Source: Formosa sediminum
GTDB lineage: Bacteria > Bacteroidota > Bacteroidia > Flavobacteriales > Flavobacteriaceae
DNA length: 64,000 bases
Assembly: GCF_007197735.1 (NCBI RefSeq)
Contig: NZ_CP041637.1
Location: 186,001 to 250,000, forward strand
Direction of reading: 5' to 3'
Positions 16,972 through 25,490 of the stretch are shown here, piece by piece; position 1 is the stretch's first letter, and the number at the start of each line of letters is the position of its first letter. The notes below the pieces were generated by a model. That model ran no database searches and was not told the DNA's origin. It was given only the letters and a program-made list of their open reading frames with translations. The position numbers were made by a program, and so were the translations under genes.

Positions 16972-19251
16972 ATGCTTAAAACTAACATTCCCTTAACGGC
17001 TACAAGCCCTTTTAACTCACCAATCTTAAAACTTTTTAGTGTAATTGGTATGTTATTACTATTTTCTGCAACGCTATGGTCGCAATCACTATCAAGTAAA
17101 AAAGTAGTTGATAATAAAGACCTTAAAAACTATCTAAAAAAAGAGGTAAGCTCCCAATTAAAAGCTGATGGAAAATTAACAGAAGCACGTTTAGCTGCAT
17201 ATTTTAGGGCAAAATTTTCTGAACGTTTTTATTATGATTATAATAGTTTTAATGATCGCTTACACACATACAATACGATTTATAACAACCAAGACAATCA
17301 CAAAAGCAGAGCTTTAGACCATTTAAATAAGTTTCCTGCTAAGGCGCAATGGAAACTTCCTTTTAATTATAAAAATGGAGATCCTGTAGATGCTTATGCA
17401 CTTAGACATTTGGCCAGACAACACAAAATGGTAGACATTGCTTTACTTTATTTTAATGAAGATAAAAATCCAGAATACATAAGATATTTTGTAAACCAAA
17501 TGCAGTCTTTAAATGAAGCTCTCAAAGCAAATAAGTTTGAAACTATTGAAGATGGAAATGGCGTATACGAAGTGTACCGAGCTGGGTATAGAATAACCAA
17601 CTGGTTATGGATACATAATATGTTTTTAAGCGATAAAGCTTATACAGATGCAGACCAATTACAAACCATTGCTACATTATTGCAACACGGACAAAGTTTA
17701 TATGAAAACAACCCAGAGTTTCATGCCGGAAATCATCAAACTAAAGGAATGTCGGCTTTAGCTGCAATTGCAATTTTACTCCGCGATTTTAAAGGAACAG
17801 ATTTGTGGTATGAAAGAGCGATGTCTAGACTTAGTGAACATTTAGAGAAAGAAATTAATCCAGATGGGTTTCAGTTTGAACGTTCTGTACATTATCACAT
17901 GGCAGATATAAATAATTACTTTTATGCCTATCAATTAACTAAAATAAATACTATAAAAGTAGACCAAGCCTGGGAAGACAAATTACGGTCTTTATTTACT
18001 ACACTTCCAAAAATTGCCTACCCAGACAAAACAGCACCAGTATTACAAGACGACACAGACAATCCGTGGGCAGAATTTAACGACATCTCGGGAGCTTTAA
18101 CTTTGGGTTACCTCTTATTTGACAATCCTAGTTTTGGATATTTTGCAACTAATAAAGTAGACCCTGGAATGTATTGGTTTTTAAGCAACAAGCAAGTAGA
18201 ACAACTTAACAATATTGAGAAAAAAGCACCCAAACATGGCTCTCTTGCATTTCAAGACACTAAATATTATATCATGAGACAAGGTTGGGAAACCAATGAT
18301 GATATGATGATTATTAGTGCGGGTGTAGATGCAGACAAACCAGACCACCAGCATGGGGATGTTTTAGGTATTCAAGCTATGGCTAACGGACATGTTATTT
18401 TACCAAATTACCAAGTACGCTATTCACTTAAAGATTTTGATTTATTTAAAAATTCAATGGTAAAAAATGTTGCCCTTGTAGATGATGAATTAATTGGTAA
18501 AGCCTGGACTTCTAATAAAGGTGGAAGCGGTTTTGGAAAGTTTAAAGACTTACCAACCCCTAAAGTGATAACTTGGAATACAAATGATAAATTTGATTTA
18601 TTTGTAGGAAGTCATGATGGTTTTGAGAATATAAACGTAACCTATTCCCGCCAAGTTATTTATTTAAAAGATGATTTTTGGATTGTAAAAGATAATTTTA
18701 AATCTCCAAACACACATAATTACAAACAAGTTTGGCAAGGTCACTATACTACAGAATTAGGTGCAGATCTTATTCGTGCTTCTTTTCCTGATGCTGCAGG
18801 TACAGATATTTTTCAACTACACTCAACAGATACTGTTGAAACTTCTGGAGCTAATGGAAAACAGTGGACAGTAGTTACTAAAAACAACCAAAAAGAATAT
18901 AACTTTATTACTGTTATTTTACCTTATCAAGGATATAATAACGGTGTAGACAAAACAAAAAAAGAAATAAAGTTAAACGATTGGACGGTTAAAACTCCTC
19001 ATTGGGGAATAAATGGTGCCAATACCACTGTAATTGCAAACTCAAATAAACATTATGCTTTTGGGCTAAAAAAAATGGAATATAAAGGCATAATGCTGGA
19101 AGCTTCTGTTGCATCAGATTTATATTTAGAGATTACTAATGATACTTTAGAAGTCTATTTATTAAGCGAAGCCCCAACAACCGTAACTATAAATGCCAAC
19201 AAAAACGTAACGCTTAAACCAGGAGACCAATATATTTTTGAATTAAATTAA
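16972..19251 (+). CDS. Heparinase II/III superfamily polysaccharide lyase
   Basis: 759 residues. The signal peptide ends near LWSQS (about 38). An (alpha/alpha) toroid spans about 60-400, with RAGYRITNWLWIHNMF, FHAGNHQTKGMSAL and ERSVHYHMADINNYFYAYQL, where Asn-His and Tyr-His pairs are the expected catalytic residues. The C-terminal heparinase II/III beta-sandwich (about 420-759) has DADKPDHQHGDVLGIQ, with a HxH typical of the family. It is not close by eye to the PL17 lyase at 32429. The substrate (alginate, ulvan, a glycosaminoglycan-like polymer) is not readable. It has no SusCD partner here and is followed 15 bp later by a lipoprotein gene. Confidence 0.85.
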   Translation: MLKTNIPLTATSPFNSPILKLFSVIGMLLLFSATLWSQSLSSKKVVDNKDLKNYLKKEVSSQLKADGKLTEARLAAYFRAKFSERFYYDYNSFNDRLHTYNTIYNNQDNHKSRALDHLNKFPAKAQWKLPFNYKNGDPVDAYALRHLARQHKMVDIALLYFNEDKNPEYIRYFVNQMQSLNEALKANKFETIEDGNGVYEVYRAGYRITNWLWIHNMFLSDKAYTDADQLQTIATLLQHGQSLYENNPEFHAGNHQTKGMSALAAIAILLRDFKGTDLWYERAMSRLSEHLEKEINPDGFQFERSVHYHMADINNYFYAYQLTKINTIKVDQAWEDKLRSLFTTLPKIAYPDKTAPVLQDDTDNPWAEFNDISGALTLGYLLFDNPSFGYFATNKVDPGMYWFLSNKQVEQLNNIEKKAPKHGSLAFQDTKYYIMRQGWETNDDMMIISAGVDADKPDHQHGDVLGIQAMANGHVILPNYQVRYSLKDFDLFKNSMVKNVALVDDELIGKAWTSNKGGSGFGKFKDLPTPKVITWNTNDKFDLFVGSHDGFENINVTYSRQVIYLKDDFWIVKDNFKSPNTHNYKQVWQGHYTTELGADLIRASFPDAAGTDIFQLHSTDTVETSGANGKQWTVVTKNNQKEYNFITVILPYQGYNNGVDKTKKEIKLNDWTVKTPHWGINGANTTVIANSNKHYAFGLKKMEYKGIMLEASVASDLYLEITNDTLEVYLLSEAPTTVTINANKNVTLKPGDQYIFELN

Positions 19252-19266
19252 TACTTATAAAACCTT

Positions 19267-19758
19267 ATGAAAAAATTAGTAATAATATGTCTCGTGATAT
19301 TATTTTGGGCTTGCAATCAAACAAAAAAAGACACTCTAAATGTTAAAGCTTCTCCTGAGAGAACTATAGCAGACGGAGAACATATGGATTGGGTTATAGG
19401 ATCTTGGCAGCGCCTTAATGAAGAAGCCGGTAAAGAAACTTTTGAAAACTGGAAAAAAACGAATCCCACAACATATACTGGAATTGGTTTTACTTTGCAA
19501 AACGGTGATACTATTCAGCAAGAACTTATTCAATTAATGAAAGCAAAAGATTCTTGGAATTTAAAAGTAAAAACACCAAACGAGATAGACTGGACCACCT
19601 TTAAAGGTATTGATTATAGTACGACTCATTTTTCGTGCGAAAACACCGAGATAGAATTTCCTAATCAAATAAAATATTGGATTAACCTAGACACATTACA
19701 TGCCATGGTTTCTGGTTCAGGTATGGAAATCCCATTTAAATTTAAAAAACTAAAATAG
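19267..19758 (+). CDS. DUF6265-like lipoprotein
   Basis: 163 residues with a lipoprotein signal (lipobox FWAC, Cys about 16). A compact beta-barrel-like domain has MDWVIGSWQRLNEEAG, TYTGIGFTLQNGDTI and a C-terminal SGSGMEIPFKF strand, in the style of DUF6265 and lipocalin-like proteins. Function is unknown; such domains are thought to bind small ligands. It lies 15 bp after the heparinase-type lyase gene in the same direction, so the pair is likely one unit, perhaps a periplasmic accessory. Confidence 0.72.
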   Translation: MKKLVIICLVILFWACNQTKKDTLNVKASPERTIADGEHMDWVIGSWQRLNEEAGKETFENWKKTNPTTYTGIGFTLQNGDTIQQELIQLMKAKDSWNLKVKTPNEIDWTTFKGIDYSTTHFSCENTEIEFPNQIKYWINLDTLHAMVSGSGMEIPFKFKKLK

Positions 19759-19959
19759 TATCATTACTTAATTTACAGAGGCTAATTTATAAATGTTAAA
19801 CACTAATGTAGAGCTGATCTGGTAATTAAATTGCTATAACTATTGCTACTATAGGCTTAATTGCTCTATTAATATTTGTGTATATGCTTCAAGGAAAGAT
19901 TACAGAAAACGAAATCACAATCAAGCAAGAATTATAAAAATATTAAACATACGCTTTAA
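19759..19959. other. Intergenic with a hydrophobic open frame lacking an ATG
   Basis: An open frame at 19830-19937 would encode a 35-residue peptide with one strong membrane helix (TIATIGLIALLIFVYML) and a charged tail. It opens just after a stop and has only ATT or an internal ATG as start. It could be a tiny membrane protein or a gene remnant. Confidence 0.3.
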
Positions 19960-20097
19960 ATGAGAAACATTGATATGAGAAATTTAATTGATCAACAAAT
20001 GGATTTATTTAAAGCCGAAATGGATTTACTAAATATTAAGGGTGAAAAAATTATTCAGCGTATTAATTTATATATGGCACTTGGCGGAAACATGTAA
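19960..20097 (+). CDS. Small hypothetical protein, 45 aa
   Basis: An ATG at 19960 opens a 45-codon frame ending TAA at 20097. The product is a highly helical, amphipathic peptide (MRNLIDQQMDLFKAEMDLL ... IIQRINLYMALGGNM) with heptad-like Leu/Ile spacing. No family is recognised. It ends 3 bp from the convergent M23 gene end. Its length and helical periodicity favour a real short protein over chance, but no independent support exists. Confidence 0.4.
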   Translation: MRNIDMRNLIDQQMDLFKAEMDLLNIKGEKIIQRINLYMALGGNM

Positions 20098-20100
20098 AAT

Positions 20101-20796
20101 TTAATTTATAAGTTTCAATAATATATTGGGATCTGGACAATTTGCAGCATAAAAGTCTAAATCTGTGGCACTACATACTCCTGGATAATCTCCAAAATAT
20201 TCTTGTATGTCATGTATAATTTGGAAGTGCAAATGTGGCGGATAATCTCCATTAACATCAGATGTTCCCAATTCTGCAATTTTTTCACCTTGTTTCAGTA
20301 CAGATCCCACTTGGAGTGATGTTATAGACTCCAAACTTAAATGTCCATATAGCGTATAAAAAATAATATCAAAATAACTATGCTTTAAGATTATTGTAGG
20401 ACCATAATCTCCATAATTCATATTGTTATGAAAACTATGTATTTCACCATCTAAAGCTGCTAATACAGATGTTCCTGCTTTAGACCATAAATCTACACCA
20501 ATGTGTATATTACGAATGGAGGCATTCGATTCTGAATTAAAATAAGTACTTCTTTTATAAAGGTCTCTCACTTCTAAATATCCTCCATAACCAATTTTTG
20601 ATGCATGTTTTGTTAGATGAGAATTAATGTAAGTTTCTAAATTTTGAGCAGAGGATACATCTACATATTGTAAACTTTTATTAGAAGATGATAAATCTAA
20701 AACCAAGTAATCTTCAATATTAATCTCTGGAGCTAAAACCTTAATAGGTGTACTAGACAGGCTTTTTAGTACTTGTATAAACATACTTGTAGACAT
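20101..20796 (-). CDS. M23-family metallopeptidase domain protein without a signal peptide
   Basis: About 231 residues from the ATG at 20796. ATGs at 20805 and 20784 are alternatives; the -7 box at 20813-20820 leaves almost no leader for 20805. The lysostaphin-type fold has HIGVDLW (HxxxD zinc ligands), FYTLYGHL and HLHFQI (HxH). M23 enzymes cut peptidoglycan crosslinks or glycine bridges. However, no signal peptide or membrane anchor precedes the domain, and the first 90 residues are an unrecognised region. A cytosolic or unconventional role is possible. An unusual APH/M23/aminotransferase fusion in other bacteria uses a similar domain. Confidence 0.78.
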   Translation of the reverse strand: MSTSMFIQVLKSLSSTPIKVLAPEINIEDYLVLDLSSSNKSLQYVDVSSAQNLETYINSHLTKHASKIGYGGYLEVRDLYKRSTYFNSESNASIRNIHIGVDLWSKAGTSVLAALDGEIHSFHNNMNYGDYGPTIILKHSYFDIIFYTLYGHLSLESITSLQVGSVLKQGEKIAELGTSDVNGDYPPHLHFQIIHDIQEYFGDYPGVCSATDLDFYAANCPDPNILLKLIN

Positions 20797-20812
20797 GGGC
20801 AACATCTTTATT

Positions 20813-20820
20813 CAAAAGTA
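20813..20820 (-). promoter_or_regulatory. Candidate -7 promoter box of the M23 gene (TACTTTTG)
   Basis: On the minus strand this matches TANNTTTG. A TTG lies 15 bp upstream, slightly short for the usual 17-23 bp spacing. It would start transcription near 20807 and so favours a start codon at 20796 or 20784. Confidence 0.4.
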
Positions 20821-20959
20821 GTTAAAGTTTCAATTCAATTTACGTTTAATAGTTACAGATTAACATATTTATAACTCATTTAACAAAAACACCATTTTAA
20901 TACAAATATGCATATATAATAATTTTACACCTTTTAAATTAAATATTATTCAAAGAATG

Positions 20960-20989
20960 TTGCGTAATATGAATTATTTTCTATTTTTG
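20960..20989 (+). promoter_or_regulatory. Bacteroidota-type promoter of the barrel protein gene
   Basis: A -33 TTG (20960-20962) is followed after 19 bp by the -7 box TATTTTTG (20982-20989), ideal spacing for the Bacteroidota sigma factor, 20 bp before the ATG at 21010. Confidence 0.6.
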
Positions 20990-21009
20990 CTTAAACTAAA
21001 TTAAATTTT

Positions 21010-21876
21010 ATGAAAAAAACGATACTATTTTTAGGAGTCTTACTATTAAGTACAATCTCTTATGCACAGTTTCAAATTTCTGCAAGTACAGGATATGCTA
21101 TTAGTAGTGCCGGTATGAAATTAGGAGAAGAAATAGATGCTTCAGGAACAAAAAACACTTATGGAAGTTATGGACAAGGTGTAAATTTCCAGATTAGAGG
21201 AACGTATTTTTTTAATGACACCTTTGGAGCCGATTTAAGCCTTGGTTACTTACATGGTGACGATCAAACAATCTCTAAAGTAAATCTTGAAAATCAACAA
21301 GTAGATGCGATTGCAAGAGCACGTGCTTTTGGTGCATCTGCATCTGTAGTGTATAAATTTACTAATAACATTTATGGTCGTTTTGGAGCCTTAATTAAAA
21401 TAGGCGGAAAAACAGAAGCTGTGGTAAGCAGTACTACAGTATTTGCTGATGCCGAAGCCACTGCTCTGGGTTTACCTTCTGGAAGTTATTCCGAAACCAA
21501 TTATGTTGAAGATTTTCATGGAGTATTCCCTTTAGGATTTGTAGCTGCTTTTGGATATCAATATGACTTAACAAAAAATTTCAGTTTATTTGTAGAAGCT
21601 GAATATTTTGGAATCAGTTTAAAGCGTAAAGATTCAGAAATTCAAAGCTTTAACACAGACATTTTATTACCTGATGGAACAGTTGCTGTAGAAGGCTATT
21701 ATTCATTAGATAACTTACCTGATGGTTACGATATTAAAACTGAATATGTAGATGAATTAGCACATACTAACACAGATTCTAAAGAACTTGCTGTTAAAGT
21801 ACCTTATTCATCATTCGGACTTAACTTTGGAGTTACTTACAAATTTAAAAGTAAAGAATCGTCTAAAATTGAATAG
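21010..21876 (+). CDS. Outer-membrane beta-barrel protein
   Basis: 288 residues. The signal peptide ends SYAQF (about 19). The rest is alternating hydrophobic/polar strands with turn-rich loops: GSYGQGVNFQIRGTYFFND, FGADLSLGYLHGDD, NIYGRFGALIKIGG, and a last strand SSFGLNFGVTYKFK typical of small barrels. It resembles the porin-like outer-membrane beta-barrel (OmpA/OprF-barrel style) group without a peptidoglycan-binding domain. Transport or adhesion cannot be distinguished. It has a strong promoter at 20960-20989 and its own terminator. Confidence 0.8.
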   Translation: MKKTILFLGVLLLSTISYAQFQISASTGYAISSAGMKLGEEIDASGTKNTYGSYGQGVNFQIRGTYFFNDTFGADLSLGYLHGDDQTISKVNLENQQVDAIARARAFGASASVVYKFTNNIYGRFGALIKIGGKTEAVVSSTTVFADAEATALGLPSGSYSETNYVEDFHGVFPLGFVAAFGYQYDLTKNFSLFVEAEYFGISLKRKDSEIQSFNTDILLPDGTVAVEGYYSLDNLPDGYDIKTEYVDELAHTNTDSKELAVKVPYSSFGLNFGVTYKFKSKESSKIE

Positions 21877-21894
21877 ATTTTAATACGTATATAG

Positions 21895-21930
21895 CAAAAA
21901 AAAGCGAGTATAAATTCTCGCTTTTTTTAT
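21895..21930. terminator. Bidirectional intrinsic terminator
   Basis: An A-run, then a stem GCGAG (21904-21908)/CTCGC (21917-21921) extended by A/T pairs, then a T-run. It separates the barrel gene from the convergent DUF1304 gene. Confidence 0.85.
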
Positions 21931-21946
21931 GTTTTAAAATACATGA

Positions 21947-22312
21947 TTAGTGATTTAATAGAACAACTATTAATGCTAAAATAGCAGGTAAAGCTTGGAC
22001 AAAAAATATTTTTTTAGCCAATGTTTTTGCGCCATACATACCTGCAATAATCACACAACTAAGAAAGAAAATTCTAATATTAGTAACCCAATTAGTGTCT
22101 GAAACACAGAAAGACCAAATTAATCCAGCGGCTAAAAACCCATTATACAAACCTTGGTTGGCAGCCATTACTGTTGTTTCTTTAAATAAATGTTCTGGTA
22201 AAGTATTGAAGGTTTTCTTACCTACCGTTTGCCATGCAAACATTTCCATCCATAAAATATAAATGTGCTCCACAGCAACTATAGCTGTTAATATTTGTGC
22301 AATAATTTCCAT
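21947..22312 (-). CDS. DUF1304 family membrane protein
   Basis: 121 residues, four membrane helices, starting IIAQILTAIVAVEHIYILWMEMFAW with the conserved Glu-His pair in the first helix and MAANQGLYNGFLAAGL in the second. These match DUF1304 proteins, widespread small inner-membrane proteins without a known activity. A weak TANNTTTG-type box (TAGATTTG on the minus strand, 22349-22356) lies 36 bp upstream. It ends at the shared terminator. Confidence 0.88.
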   Translation of the reverse strand: MEIIAQILTAIVAVEHIYILWMEMFAWQTVGKKTFNTLPEHLFKETTVMAANQGLYNGFLAAGLIWSFCVSDTNWVTNIRIFFLSCVIIAGMYGAKTLAKKIFFVQALPAILALIVVLLNH

Positions 22313-22470
22313 AATAAAACCTGATTAATAAACAGTTGAAGTTACCAACAAATCTAGTAAAATAAGGCTACTAATAAAGAAACATATTGCATACTTTATT
22401 AAACTAAGTACTCGTTATAAGGTATTCTGTTATATATTGAAAGTTGCATTAATCTTCCTTACCATCGGAC

Positions 22471-22500
22471 AAAAAAAAGAAGGCCGTAAAACGGCCTTCT
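22471..22500 (-). terminator. Terminator of the GntR-MFS-SDR operon
   Basis: A perfect 10-bp stem (22478-22487 with 22491-22500), AAA loop, followed on the minus strand by eight T. It lies 26 bp after the reductase stop codon and closes the alginate locus at this end. Confidence 0.92.
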
Positions 22501-22526
22501 AAATAAATATTATTATAAGGGATGTA

Positions 22527-23288
22527 TTAGATACCTAATGCTTGTCCTCCACCAATCTGAACAGTTTCAGCTGTCATGAAAGAGGCATCTTTACTAGCTA
22601 AGAAAGAAACAACACCAGCAACTTCTTCTGGCTGACCTAATCTACCTAATAAAACACTGTTTGCCCAAGAAGCAAATACTTCTGGTTTAGTAGCTTTAAT
22701 TTGCGCGTGGAAAGGCGTATCAATAGTACCAGGAGATACTGCGTTTACTCTAATTCCATATTCAGCTAAATCTTTCGCTAAAGCTCTAGTAATAGATTGC
22801 ACACCACCTTTAGATACAGAATAAATTCCTGCTCCAGGTCCTGCACCATTCCAAGCTGCATTTGACGTATAGTTTATAATTGAAGGGTAGTCACTCTTTT
22901 TAAGGAAAGGGATAGCTGCTCTAGAAGCAAAGAATACTGAATCTAAATTTAAAGCCATAACAAATCTGTATTGTTCAGTTGTCATTTCTTCAAATCTAGC
23001 TCTTACACCAATACCACCAGTATTGTTTACAAGAACATCTATTTTACCATATTTTTCACCAATTTTAGTGATGTTCTCGGTAACAGCATCATCTTTAGTC
23101 ATATCAAATCCTACATATTCAGCAGTGATTCCAGCAGCAGTAAGTTCAGCTACTCTCTCAGCACCAATTTCGTCTTCAATACCATTTAATACTACAGTAT
23201 AACCATCTTGTCCTAATCTTTGAGCTACTGCGAAACCAATTCCACCTGTAGCACCTGTAATAACAGCGACTTTTTTTGAATTACTCAT
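22527..23288 (-). CDS. SDR oxidoreductase, probable DEH reductase
   Basis: 253 residues of the short-chain dehydrogenase family. TGATGGIG nucleotide motif at 11-18, NNTGG at 88-92, catalytic Tyr156/Lys160 (YSVSK) with Ser142, and the C-terminal glycine-rich IGGGQALG. It likely reduces 4-deoxy-L-erythro-5-hexoseulose uronate, the product of alginate monomer release, to 2-keto-3-deoxygluconate with NAD(P)H. That assignment rests on position: last gene of the regulator-transporter-reductase unit next to PL7 and PL17 lyases. An alternative sugar dehydrogenase role cannot be excluded from the protein alone. Confidence 0.85.
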   Translation of the reverse strand: MSNSKKVAVITGATGGIGFAVAQRLGQDGYTVVLNGIEDEIGAERVAELTAAGITAEYVGFDMTKDDAVTENITKIGEKYGKIDVLVNNTGGIGVRARFEEMTTEQYRFVMALNLDSVFFASRAAIPFLKKSDYPSIINYTSNAAWNGAGPGAGIYSVSKGGVQSITRALAKDLAEYGIRVNAVSPGTIDTPFHAQIKATKPEVFASWANSVLLGRLGQPEEVAGVVSFLASKDASFMTAETVQIGGGQALGI

Positions 23289-23320
23289 TTTATTTTATTT
23301 AATTATTTAACTTAGTTTTT

Positions 23321-24604
23321 TTATTCTACTGATTTGATTTCTCTTGCGAAATAATAGATTGCTCCAATACCTAGTGGTACAAATAATGCGATTGCAATAA
23401 ATACAGGAGTATAAGAAACTTTTGCTACTATTGGTACGATAAAGTTCATAATAATAACAGAGAATACTCCTACCATTCCTCCCAGTCCAGCTAAAGAACC
23501 AACGTTTTTACCACTAAATAAATCACTTGGTAAGGTTTGTACATTACCGATAGCAAATTGGAAACCAAATAACACTACAAATACAATCCCTACAAAACGT
23601 TCTGGAGTATTACCAAATAATACTGTTGCAACTAATCCAGAGAACATAATAAGACCTCCTATTAAAATAGTGTATTTTCTACCTTTATCTATAGAGTTTG
23701 TTTTAGAAATAATCTGTCCAGAAACATATCCTCCAACAATACTACCAATTGCAGCACCTACATAAGGTACCCAAGCAAACATACCAACTTCTTTTACATT
23801 AAATCCGTACACATCAAACAAGTAAATTGGCATCCAACCTACAAACAACCACCAAATTGGTTCTAAGAAAAAACGTCCAACAACAATAGACCATGCTTCT
23901 TTATGTGAAAGAATTTCTCTTAAGCTTAATCCTTTACCATCTTCTTGAGCATCACGATCTGCTTGACTTTGTCCATCTAAAATATATTCTTGTTCTTCTG
24001 GTGTAATCCATGGGTGTTTCTTAGGGCTTGCTTTGTTAATAAGTAACCATGGAATAATCCAAATGATACCAAAAGACCCCACAACCATAAATGTTGTTCT
24101 CCAGCCATAAGCTACAAAAAGCATAGCAATAAACGGTGGTGCTATTACAGAACCAATTGAAGCTCCTGCGTTAAACAACCCTTGTGCTATTGCACGTTCT
24201 TTAATTGGAAACCATTCGGCATTACTTTTAACCCCTCCTGGCCAGTTACCAGCTTCAGACAGACCTAAAGTACTTCTAAAGAAAGCTAATCCTATAAAGC
24301 CTCTTACTGTAGAGTGTAAGAAAGAAGATAGTCCCCAAACACCAATACTAATAACATACCCTAAGCGTGTTCCAACTTTATCAAATAACTTACCGGAAAA
24401 CAACTGTCCTAAGGCATAGGCTACCATAAATATGTTTAATATGTAACTATAATGCTCTTTAGTTAAGCCTAAAGAGTGAGAAATTGAACCTTCTAGATTT
24501 TCATTTCCCCACATTACTGCTAATGCACTTCTGTCGATGTAGTTAATTACAGAGGCTAAAAATATTAACCCTATAATAAACCACCTTAATCCTTTTACTT
24601 TCAT
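23321..24604 (-). CDS. MFS hexuronate (ExuT-like) transporter
   Basis: 427 residues, twelve membrane helices, anion:cation symporter (ACS) branch. Helix 1 has INYIDRSALAVMW. Loop 2-3 has GKLFDKVGTRLGY, followed by FRSTLGLSEAGNWPGGVKS, the ACS signature. The central loop is charged (TPEEQEYILDGQ). It would import uronates or the unsaturated monouronate DEH into the cytoplasm. It sits 32 bp upstream of the reductase gene and 64 bp after the GntR gene, all on one transcript. Confidence 0.9.
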   Translation of the reverse strand: MKVKGLRWFIIGLIFLASVINYIDRSALAVMWGNENLEGSISHSLGLTKEHYSYILNIFMVAYALGQLFSGKLFDKVGTRLGYVISIGVWGLSSFLHSTVRGFIGLAFFRSTLGLSEAGNWPGGVKSNAEWFPIKERAIAQGLFNAGASIGSVIAPPFIAMLFVAYGWRTTFMVVGSFGIIWIIPWLLINKASPKKHPWITPEEQEYILDGQSQADRDAQEDGKGLSLREILSHKEAWSIVVGRFFLEPIWWLFVGWMPIYLFDVYGFNVKEVGMFAWVPYVGAAIGSIVGGYVSGQIISKTNSIDKGRKYTILIGGLIMFSGLVATVLFGNTPERFVGIVFVVLFGFQFAIGNVQTLPSDLFSGKNVGSLAGLGGMVGVFSVIIMNFIVPIVAKVSYTPVFIAIALFVPLGIGAIYYFAREIKSVE

Positions 24605-24668
24605 AATACTTTTTTAGTTTGTTGGAAGAAACTATTTTTAACAACATCTTCCGGGTAATTATTAATAC

Positions 24669-25373
24669 TTATTTGATGTTATAACAATATTGATACAGTG
24701 TTTTAAAATGAACTTTCATGATTTCTCTTGCTTTCTGAGTTTCACGATTCTTAATCGCTTCGTAAATCTGCTTATGTTCTTTAATCGCTTCCACAGTTAA
24801 CTCATCTCCACACACATGATATTTCTTAAAGTTGGTAATAATTTCTGGAGTAATTTTTAACATAAATCCATTAAGTGTACTATTACCACAAGTATTTGCA
24901 ATAGCTAAATGAAATAGCAAGTCTTCTTGCACTGCATCTTCACCATTTAATACCTTTTCCTCATACGCGTCTAAAGCTTTCTTTATATTTACTAGGTCTT
25001 CTTCTGTACGTCTTAAGGACGCTAATTTTACAATTTTTAATTCTAAAAGAATACGAGTTTCTACTAACGATTTAAAATCTGGATCTCCAAGACCTAAAAT
25101 ATACTCAACCATACCGTTCATTGCCGTAACGCCTATATTAGCAACAAAAGTTCCGCTTTGAGGAATAGATTTTAATAAACCATAAAATACAAGTTTATTA
25201 ATAGCTTCTCTTACCGCACTTCTGCTAACGTCTAATTTCTCAGACAACATACGTTCTGAGGGCAATTTGTCTCCAGGTTCTAGATTTTTTACATTTATTA
25301 GTTCAGCTATTTGAACTATTATCTGATTATGAATTTCTTCATTATCACTTTTCGATAGAACTCCTAATTTCAT
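24669..25373 (-). CDS. GntR/FadR-family regulator of alginate locus
   Basis: 234 residues. An N-terminal winged helix-turn-helix (about 15-75, SERMLSEKLDVSRSAVREAI) is followed by an FCD all-helical ligand domain (about 85-230) with LFHLAIANTCGN and a terminal EHKQIYEAIKNR. FadR-type hexuronate regulators (UxuR, ExuR) bind TGGTATACCA-type sites. That core occurs in this locus at 25387, 32239 and 35087, including just ahead of this gene. It is therefore the probable repressor of all three units and of itself. A GntR repressor (AusR) controls alginate catabolism in Zobellia; the effector there is KDG-like as I recall. Confidence 0.88.
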   Translation of the reverse strand: MKLGVLSKSDNEEIHNQIIVQIAELINVKNLEPGDKLPSERMLSEKLDVSRSAVREAINKLVFYGLLKSIPQSGTFVANIGVTAMNGMVEYILGLGDPDFKSLVETRILLELKIVKLASLRRTEEDLVNIKKALDAYEEKVLNGEDAVQEDLLFHLAIANTCGNSTLNGFMLKITPEIITNFKKYHVCGDELTVEAIKEHKQIYEAIKNRETQKAREIMKVHFKTLYQYCYNIK

Positions 25374-25386
25374 TTATCTCAAAAAT

Positions 25387-25396
25387 TGGTTTACCA
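25387..25396. promoter_or_regulatory. GntR operator TGGTTTACCA, single copy
   Basis: TGGT-TT-ACCA dyad 14 bp before the GntR start codon. A position 13 bp further upstream (25400-25409) is only weakly similar. A TAATTTG sequence on the minus strand (25409-25415) is a near -7 box at almost the same distance as in the other two promoters. It suggests autoregulation. Confidence 0.65.
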
Positions 25397-25490
25397 GTTT
25401 AGTGGCTGCAAATTACAAAAAAAAAAATATAACTAATGTCTACTAAACCCTTATAAACGTTAATAAAACTCTAATAAATACAATTAAATG

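Noticed and set aside
24624..24652. GGAAGA...TCTTCC inverted repeat between the MFS and GntR genes
   Set aside because: Six-base arms with a long loop and no T-run; chance in AT-rich DNA is likely.
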